Origin: Pseudonocardiales bacterium
GTDB lineage: Bacteria; Actinomycetota; Actinomycetes; Mycobacteriales; Pseudonocardiaceae
Direction: 5' to 3'
Assembly: GCA_025465385.1 (NCBI GenBank)
Contig: JAODNG010000035.1
Coordinates: forward strand, 1-18,301
Length of the DNA: 18,301 bases
Both the position numbers and the translations under genes were made by a program. Shown one piece after another: positions 14,275 through 18,301 of the stretch; position 1 is the stretch's first letter; each line of letters begins with the position of its first letter. Below the pieces are notes generated by a model. It saw only the letters and a list, made by a program, of their open reading frames with translations, did no database searches and was not told the DNA's origin.

Positions 14275-15894
14275 ATGTCCCCACCGGACGAGCCACCTAA
14301 CGCGTCGACCTCTGGCGATCAATTACGTCGGATCGAGTCGGTGACTGACGCGGCGTTGGCGCATCTCAATGTTGAAGACTTATTGGTTGAGCTATTGGAG
14401 CGGGTGCAGGCACTTCTTGCAGTCGATACGGCGGCAGTGCTGTTGTTGGATGCGTCTGGCGAGTACCTCGTGGCGACCGCTGCCAAGGGGATCGAGGCAG
14501 AGGTTCGTCAGGGAGTTCGTATCCCGGTGGGTAAGGGTTTCGCTGGTCGGATCGCGGTTGAGAAGAAACCGGTGATCCTCGAGCGCGTCGATCACACGAC
14601 CGTGCTTAATCCGATTCTTCAGGAGCGGGGGATCCGTTCCCTACTCGGAGTGCCGTTGCTGAACACGGGCGGCATCCTCGGTGTTCTGCATGTCGGCACT
14701 CTGGGTGCCCGTCGGTTCACCGAGGAGGACGCCAGGCTGCTGGAGATCGCGGCTGACCGGGTTGCCTTCGCGACCGAATCTCGGCGTACGGAGGTGGAGC
14801 GCACTGCGGCGACGGTGCTGCAGCGCAGCCTGCTGCCGACGCGGTTGCCAACAGTGCCCGGTCTTGAGATGGCGGCCCGTTACGTTACCGCGGAGCTTGG
14901 TGGGGTGGGCGGTGACTGGTATGACGTGTTCGCCACTCCTTCTGGCGGGTTATGCATCGTGATCGGCGATGTGGTTGGGCGGGGCCTTGAAGCCGCGGCG
15001 GTGATGGGGCGGCTGCGTAGCGCGGTGCGCGCCCACGCGCTGTATGAAGATGATCCGGCTGAGGTGGTGGGCAGGCTAAGCCATCAGGTGCAGCGGTTCG
15101 ATGGGCCCAGAATGGTGGCCACGGTGCAGGTAGCGATGTTTGAGCCCTCGTTGGCGCGACTGCATGTGGCCTCGGCAGGCCATCTTGCTCCGGCGTTGGT
15201 CATTCCGGGTCAGCCCGCAGCCTTGGTGGAGGTTGCGAATGGTCCTCCAGTGGGTGTGCGCGGTGGGCCGCGGTGCCGGGTGACAACGGTGGACGTGCCA
15301 CCGGGCGCGTTGCTCTGCTTTTACACTGACGGTTTGGTGGAGCGTCGAGGCAGCTCGCTTGACGTGGGTGTGAAGCGCCTGTGTGGGGCGTTGGTTGCCG
15401 GCCCGGTGGAGTCCCTCTGCGCGAGCGTGATGGGGCAGCTGATTGGGAGTGAGCCGCCTGGGGATGATGTTGCACTGCTGGTGATACGTCGCCAGGCCAG
15501 TGCCGGGACTGGTCCGTTAGAGCTGGTGATGCCGGCGCTGCCAGGGTCGCTGAAGACGATTCGTGATGCCATGCGGGGCTGGTTGTTGGCGGTCGGGGCG
15601 GACCCTCGGGTGGTTGTTGGTCTGCTCGTTGCGGTGGGTGAGGCCTGCGCCAATGTGGTCGAGCATGCTTATGGACGTGAGGGGGGCATGGTGGAGGTGT
15701 ATTTAGAAGTTCAGCTGCCGGATGTGGTGGCTACGGTCAGGGATACGGGTCGGTGGCGGCCGCCGCGCGGGGGGAATCGCGGACGGGGAACGGTGTTCAT
15801 GCACAAGTGCGCAAGTGATGTGCGTATTAATCACGGGCCGGGTGGGACCACGGTAGTTATTCGTCGCAGCCTGACTGAGGCGGAAGCTCGATGA
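14275..15894 (+). CDS. GAF - SpoIIE-type PP2C phosphatase - HATPase (RsbW-like) fusion regulator
   Basis: 539-residue signalling protein. Residues about 20-170 form a GAF sensor domain (GKGFAGRIAVEKKPV, SLLGVPLLNTGGILGVLHVG). About 178-190 are a linker helix (TVLQRSLLPTRLP). About 195-405 are a SpoIIE/RsbU-like PP2C domain with metal-binding residues in GGDWYDVF (Asp214), GDVVGRG (Asp232), YTDGLVE (Asp352) and GDDVALL (Asp397/398). About 415-532 form a GHKL ATPase like anti-sigma kinases, with N-box GEACANVVEHAY (Glu456, Asn460), VRDTGRW and a GRGTVFM lid. One protein could thus both phosphorylate and dephosphorylate a STAS antagonist. The STAS gene overlaps it by ATGA. At least five TTA codons (Leu17, 36, 226, 415, 477) and a T-rich third position set it apart from the core genes. 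Confidence 0.95.
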   Translation: MSPPDEPPNASTSGDQLRRIESVTDAALAHLNVEDLLVELLERVQALLAVDTAAVLLLDASGEYLVATAAKGIEAEVRQGVRIPVGKGFAGRIAVEKKPVILERVDHTTVLNPILQERGIRSLLGVPLLNTGGILGVLHVGTLGARRFTEEDARLLEIAADRVAFATESRRTEVERTAATVLQRSLLPTRLPTVPGLEMAARYVTAELGGVGGDWYDVFATPSGGLCIVIGDVVGRGLEAAAVMGRLRSAVRAHALYEDDPAEVVGRLSHQVQRFDGPRMVATVQVAMFEPSLARLHVASAGHLAPALVIPGQPAALVEVANGPPVGVRGGPRCRVTTVDVPPGALLCFYTDGLVERRGSSLDVGVKRLCGALVAGPVESLCASVMGQLIGSEPPGDDVALLVIRRQASAGTGPLELVMPALPGSLKTIRDAMRGWLLAVGADPRVVVGLLVAVGEACANVVEHAYGREGGMVEVYLEVQLPDVVATVRDTGRWRPPRGGNRGRGTVFMHKCASDVRINHGPGGTTVVIRRSLTEAEAR

Positions 15895-16238
15895 CGGTCG
15901 CGACGGTGGATGTCAATACTGGGAGTGAATCGATTCGTATCAGTATTCGTGGTGAGATCGATCTGGAAAATGCGGCAACCGTCGAACGGGAGATCTTGGA
16001 GGCGGTTTCCGACCGGCTTACAGCGGTGTCGGTCGATCTGACCAATCTCATCTACATGGATAGCGTCGGTATAAGGATCCTGTTCGACTTGGCGTCTCGG
16101 TTGCAGGAATCCGGCATGGTGCTGGAACTTACCGCGCCTCTTGACTCGCCCGCCCGCCAACTACTTGACATATCGGGATTCGGAGCGCTCGCTACACTTT
16201 CTCCCCCAAGCAGTCAGCCACCCAGCGCAGCTGGCTAA
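15891..16238 (+). CDS. STAS-domain anti-sigma factor antagonist
   Basis: 115-residue SpoIIAA/RsbV-like protein. The STAS fold is visible from VDVNTGSESIRISIRGEIDL through VSVDLTNLIYMDSVGIRIL, with the expected phosphorylatable Ser58 after Asp57. When unphosphorylated such proteins bind the anti-sigma kinase and free the sigma factor. The ATG overlaps the stop of the phosphatase-kinase gene (ATGA), so production is coupled and the fusion protein is its likely partner. The C-terminus ends in a Pro/Ser-rich tail. No sigma factor is encoded in the window, so the final target is unknown. Confidence 0.95.
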   Translation: MTVATVDVNTGSESIRISIRGEIDLENAATVEREILEAVSDRLTAVSVDLTNLIYMDSVGIRILFDLASRLQESGMVLELTAPLDSPARQLLDISGFGALATLSPPSSQPPSAAG

Positions 16239-16254
16239 TCCGTGCGTTAGTCTG

Positions 16255-16298
16255 AGCCTTCGGCTACCTCACTCGGTGGAGTGATCGGTTTGACCGAT
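16255..16298. terminator. Cluster of three hairpins after the STAS gene
   Basis: AGCC-TTC-GGCT (16255-16265), TCACTC-GGTG-GAGTGA (16269-16284) and ATCGGT-TTG-ACCGAT (16284-16298) follow one another 17 bp after the STAS stop. The arms are perfect but short and no U-tract follows. A tandem-hairpin, U-less terminator of the regulatory operon is the simplest reading; the last repeat could instead be an operator. Confidence 0.38.
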
Positions 16299-16634
16299 AG
16301 GTCTTGGCATGATGAATAAGGGTCGTTCATCGGATGTGTGTATCCCACGCCCACGCCGTGTTCGATCTCCCCGACGGATCCCGTCAACGATGTGCGCGTA
16401 CAGGCGCAGGTGTCGTCCGGTCATGGTGCGCATCCATGACGCAGGCGATCCGCTCAGAAGGGCGCTCCCCCACGGCGCAGCATCGCCCTCCCCCGCGGAG
16501 TGCCGCCCCGCCAACCAAGGCCTACGATCATCCTGGCCAGCGGCCATACGCGCACTGTCCGGCCGGTCTCCCGCGGTGAGCAACCGCCACCAGATCCAGC
16601 GTTTCCGCTGTTCAGCCCATGGTACGTTCCGCGC
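16299..16634. other. Gene-free stretch between the STAS gene and the small ORFs
   Basis: 336 bp in which open frames exist on both strands, but none has a ribosome site, recognisable domain or protein-like composition. A minus-strand frame (16269-17039) runs antisense across the small plus-strand ORFs and looks like a shadow. Possibly eroded element DNA. Confidence 0.4.
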
Positions 16635-16802
16635 GTGCCCCCGCGCGACGGACGACGCCAAATCCGGGTCCTCGTGGGCCGGACTGGGCACTCGGCGCTC
16701 CAGAAGCGCACCGAGGAGAAAACGGGCGGCAACGTGTCCGAGCTGATCCGGCGGGTGCAGAAATATGGCGTCACCCGTATGCGGAAGGGATGGCGTGGAT
16801 GA
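16635..16802 (+). CDS. Small ribbon-helix-helix-like DNA-binding protein
   Basis: 55 residues. A basic start (PPRDGRRQ) is followed by a short strand (IRVLVG), then two helices (SALQKRTEEKTGG and NVSELIRRVQKYG), the pattern of ribbon-helix-helix regulators; VSELIRR is characteristic. The GTG at 16635 has no ribosome site, but TACGTT at 16623-16628 is a fitting -10, suggesting leaderless expression. The stop overlaps the next ATG (ATGA). Such small regulators are common in integrative elements and in antitoxins, but no toxin partner is recognised. The short length lowers certainty. Confidence 0.45.
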   Translation: MPPRDGRRQIRVLVGRTGHSALQKRTEEKTGGNVSELIRRVQKYGVTRMRKGWRG

Positions 16803-16888
16803 CCGACAACACGACGACCGTTGAGGCCCTGACCGCTGAGGTGCGGGCGCTGCTGGTCGGCCCTCCAACGTGGACAGGGCACCGATGA
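16799..16888 (+). CDS. 29-residue peptide ORF, possibly the stump of an element gene
   Basis: Begins MTDNTTTVEALTAEV and ends after GPPTWTGHR. The ATG overlaps the stop of the preceding ORF, with AAGGGATGG upstream, and its own stop overlaps the next ATG. The N-terminal LTAEVRALLVG resembles the start of larger hypothetical proteins of actinomycete integrative elements, so it may be a truncated remnant that keeps the translational coupling. No function can be assigned. Confidence 0.3.
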   Translation: MTDNTTTVEALTAEVRALLVGPPTWTGHR

Positions 16889-17109
16889 GCACCAACGACC
16901 CCCTCAGGGAACTCCGCGAAGCGACTGACGCCCTTGACGAGGCCACACTCAGTTGTCTTGGCCACCTCGGCGATCGGGACCCGGGACTCGCCGAGTGGGT
17001 CAGCGCGGTCACTGCCCACTCTCGGGCGGTAGAGGCCACCGTACAGCGCCTGGAGACCAGCCTAAAGATAATCCGGATGCACGCCGGATTGGATGACTCT
17101 GTGCTTTGA
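16885..17109 (+). CDS. Hypothetical 74-residue helical protein
   Basis: Starts MSTNDPLRELREATDALDEA. The composition predicts several amphipathic helices with heptad-like spacing (EATVQRLETSLKIIRMH) and no membrane segment or cysteine cluster. GGACAGGG lies upstream of the ATG, which overlaps the stop of the 29-residue ORF. Three consecutive ATGA overlaps argue that this is a real coupled mini-operon rather than chance frames. No family was recognised. Confidence 0.48.
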   Translation: MSTNDPLRELREATDALDEATLSCLGHLGDRDPGLAEWVSAVTAHSRAVEATVQRLETSLKIIRMHAGLDDSVL

Positions 17110-17227
17110 AGACGGTGTCCACCAATCGAGCGGACGATCGGTTGTGATGGTGGCCGAAATTGATGTGCGGCAGGTCCAGATCCGGGTGGAGTAGACCGAC
17201 GTATGGAATGTCAAAGGTGGGACAGGC

Positions 17228-17935
17228 CAGCGGACATCATTAATCCGACAGATTCAATACATTCATGCGGTCCTACGCGATGAGCACCCGCAACGCCGCC
17301 AAACTCCTCCAGACGCCCGCATCTCGATAAAATCGTCAAGGGACTCTCGCCGGTGACGTGCGCATCCTCGCCGAAGCTCAACGCGCTCGGCTCTATACTC
17401 TCTACGTCCTGGCGGCACCCTCGGCTTCCGTCGCGGCGAACTCCTCGGCCTACGGTGGTCGGATCTAGACCTCGGCATCGACGCCTCGGTGCCAGACCGT
17501 CCAGCGTGTCACTGGTCGCCTCCTGATGGACGACACCAAGACCAAAGATTCGGATAACACCGTTCCACTACCCAAGATCACACGACGGGTCCTCATCGAA
17601 CATCGCGACCGACAAGCCGCCGAACGTGCTTATGCTGGTGAGCCGTGGACCGAGCAAAGTCGGGTGTTTCTTACCAGCGTTGGGCATCCCGATGGAACCG
17701 CGCAGTCTGAACCGGCACTTTCACGCTATCCGTCCTCGCGCTGGGTACCCGCAGGTGCGGTTAGGACGTCCGTCACTCCGTGGTGGGCTTCCCCGTTCAA
17801 CTCACGACACCACCGCACGTCGTCCAGCGGATCGCTCGACACGCCGACCTCGACGTCACTTTGGGCATCTACGCACACACCGACCTCGATGTGATGCGCG
17901 AGACGCTGGACAGTATTGAGTGGGACGACCGGTGA
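17228..17935 (+). pseudogene. Frameshifted site-specific tyrosine recombinase (phage/AICE-type integrase)
   Basis: Pieces of one integrase appear in different frames in the correct order: IRQIQYIHAVLRD, then STRNAAKLLQTP followed by a stop, GDVRILAEAQRARLY, GFRRGELLGLRWSDLDL, VQRVTGRLLMDDTKT to VFLTSVG, EPRSLNRHFHAIR, a damaged HDLRH box read as DVRHS, and HVVQRIARHADLDVTLGIYAHTDLDVMRETLDSIEWDDR to the stop. Box I Arg and the Tyr nucleophile (LGIYAHT) survive; the box II His is lost. At least three frame changes, one in-frame stop and an internal deletion near the N-terminal domain make it inactive. The core-binding domain start is missing. Its end faces the tRNA-Pro 3' end, the usual position of an integrase beside its attachment site. 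Confidence 0.85.
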
Positions 17936-17941
17936 GCAGTC

Positions 17942-17959
17942 GTTGCTAGCGGTTGCTAC
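17942..17959 (+). repeat. Tandem GTTGCTA octamers next to the integrase remnant
   Basis: GTTGCTAG (17942-17949) and GTTGCTAC (17952-17959) repeat with a 10-bp period between the integrase stop and tRNA-Pro. Spacing of one helical turn and the location suggest integrase arm-type binding sites. Confidence 0.4.
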
Positions 17960-18000
17960 ATTCAGCCAGTATGTCGATCTTGTACGACCTGTCTACCTGG

Positions 18001-18045
18001 TCGGGGTGGCGGGATTCGAACCCACGGCCCCTCGCTCCCAAAGCG
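18001..18045. other. Candidate attachment site in the 3' half of tRNA-Pro
   Basis: The tRNA 3' half (T arm and anticodon arm) points towards the integrase remnant, as at the tRNA attachment sites of integrative elements. The exact core cannot be set because no duplicate copy was found elsewhere in the window. Confidence 0.35.
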
Positions 18046-18074
18046 AGTGCGCTACCAAGCTGCGCCACACCCCG
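18001..18074 (-). tRNA. tRNA-Pro (anticodon UGG)
   Basis: 74-nt cloverleaf on the minus strand: acceptor CGGGGTG pairs with CACCCCG, a D arm GCGCAGCTTGGTAGCGC, an anticodon stem CTCGC/GCGAG around loop TTTGGGA, a T arm with GGTTCGAATCCC, and discriminator A. CCA is not encoded. A minus-strand TAGGCT (18090-18095) is a likely -10. Confidence 0.97.
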
Positions 18075-18089
18075 TGCACCGAGTAGTGC

Positions 18090-18095
18090 AGCCTA
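18090..18095 (-). promoter_or_regulatory. Likely -10 of tRNA-Pro
   Basis: TAGGCT on the minus strand, 15 bp before the mature tRNA 5' end, which gives a short leader. No clear -35. Confidence 0.35.
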
Positions 18096-18155
18096 CGCGA
18101 CTACCCGAATCCCACGTCGGCCACCGCTCGCGTCCCCGAAGAAGCCAGCACCAGG

Positions 18156-18161
18156 TACGCT
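18156..18161 (+). promoter_or_regulatory. Likely -10 of tRNA-Gly
   Basis: TACGCT fits TAnnnT and lies 26 bp upstream of the tRNA-Gly 5' end. No clear -35. Confidence 0.33.
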
Positions 18162-18187
18162 GGGGCCGCTCCGTCGCCGCGGAGCAT

Positions 18188-18258
18188 GCGGGCGTAGCTC
18201 AATGGTAGAGCCCCAGCCTTCCAAGCTGGCCATGCCGGTTCGATCCCGGTCGCCCGCT
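18188..18258 (+). tRNA. tRNA-Gly (anticodon UCC)
   Basis: 71-nt cloverleaf: acceptor GCGGGCG pairs with CGCCCGC, D arm AGCTCAATGGTAGAGC, anticodon stem CCAGC/GCTGG around loop CTTCCAA, T arm with GGTTCGATCCC, and discriminator T. The next three bases (18259-18261) are CCA, so the tail is encoded. It is transcribed away from tRNA-Pro. Confidence 0.97.
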
Positions 18259-18301
18259 CCACACCCTCCACCAGCCAAAACGGCGGCCCATCCCGATCAT
18301 G

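Larger units (their letters stand above)
13365..18045. mobile_element. Probable decayed tRNA-Pro integrative element or genomic island
   Basis: Between the conserved tig gene and the tRNA pair lie regulatory cargo genes, tiny overlapping ORFs and a frameshifted tyrosine recombinase whose 3' end faces the tRNA-Pro 3' end at 65 bp. This is the arrangement of actinomycete integrative elements such as pSAM2, which use a tRNA-Pro. The left boundary is uncertain: no second copy of the tRNA 3' end was found, and 13365 is only where the repeat pair lies. The cargo may predate the element. Confidence 0.4.

Noticed and set aside
16269..17039. 256-residue minus-strand open frame
   Set aside because: Composition is that of a shadow frame, it lacks a ribosome site, and it crosses the plus-strand mini-operon.
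1..18301. CRISPR arrays, rRNA genes or insertion sequences
   Set aside because: No regularly spaced repeats, rRNA-like sequence, or transposase-like frames with terminal inverted repeats were seen.

Overview
This window is chromosomal DNA from a high-GC actinomycete (Actinomycetota). The evidence is the gene order tig-clpP1-clpP2-clpX-folC-DUF4233-ndk-radical SAM-DUF2344-rne on the minus strand, the actinobacterial RNase E with an IF2-N-like start and long charged arms, the paired ClpP1/ClpP2, frequent GTG/TTG starts, and a ClgR-type site upstream of clpP1. The genus cannot be fixed from the sequence alone. ClpP2, ClpX and FolC read like Pseudonocardiales/Frankiales/Streptomyces-type proteins, but valS, which usually sits between clpX and folC in these bacteria, is absent from that position.

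Region 1 (1-13066) is conserved housekeeping DNA, almost all on the minus strand. Read in the direction of transcription it holds trigger factor (nascent-chain folding), the ClpP1/ClpP2 peptidase and ClpX unfoldase (regulated proteolysis), folylpolyglutamate synthase, a small four-helix membrane protein, nucleoside diphosphate kinase, a B12-type radical SAM protein, its DUF2344 partner and RNase E (cut by the left window edge). A secreted subtilisin-like protease on the plus strand (3041-4567) is wedged between the radical SAM gene and its partner. Its 3' end overlaps the radical SAM gene tail to tail.

Region 2 (about 13.1-18.0 kb) is accessory DNA between tig and a tRNA-Pro/tRNA-Gly pair. 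It carries, all on the plus strand, a MEDS-domain sensor, a GAF-SpoIIE phosphatase-HATPase fusion and an overlapping STAS anti-anti-sigma gene. Together these look like a compact partner-switching module. The fusion gene has at least five TTA leucine codons and a more T-rich third-position usage than its neighbours. Next come three tiny overlapping ORFs, the first ribbon-helix-helix-like, and a badly frameshifted tyrosine recombinase whose 3' end stops 65 bp from the 3' end of tRNA-Pro. This is the layout of an integrative element that used tRNA-Pro as its attachment site and then decayed. Short GTTGCTA repeats lie beside the tRNA and again near 13.37 kb, which may mark the two ends.

Region 3 (18001-18261) has tRNA-Pro(UGG) on the minus strand and tRNA-Gly(UCC) on the plus strand, transcribed divergently.

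The most interesting signals are the MEDS/phosphatase-kinase/STAS module with its TTA codons as probable cargo of a decayed tRNA-Pro element, the ClgR-type operator in front of clpP1P2, the pentapeptide tandem repeat at the ClpP2 N-terminus, the GAGTG/CACTC dyad in the divergent DUF2344/protease promoter region, and the 30-bp hairpin upstream of tig.
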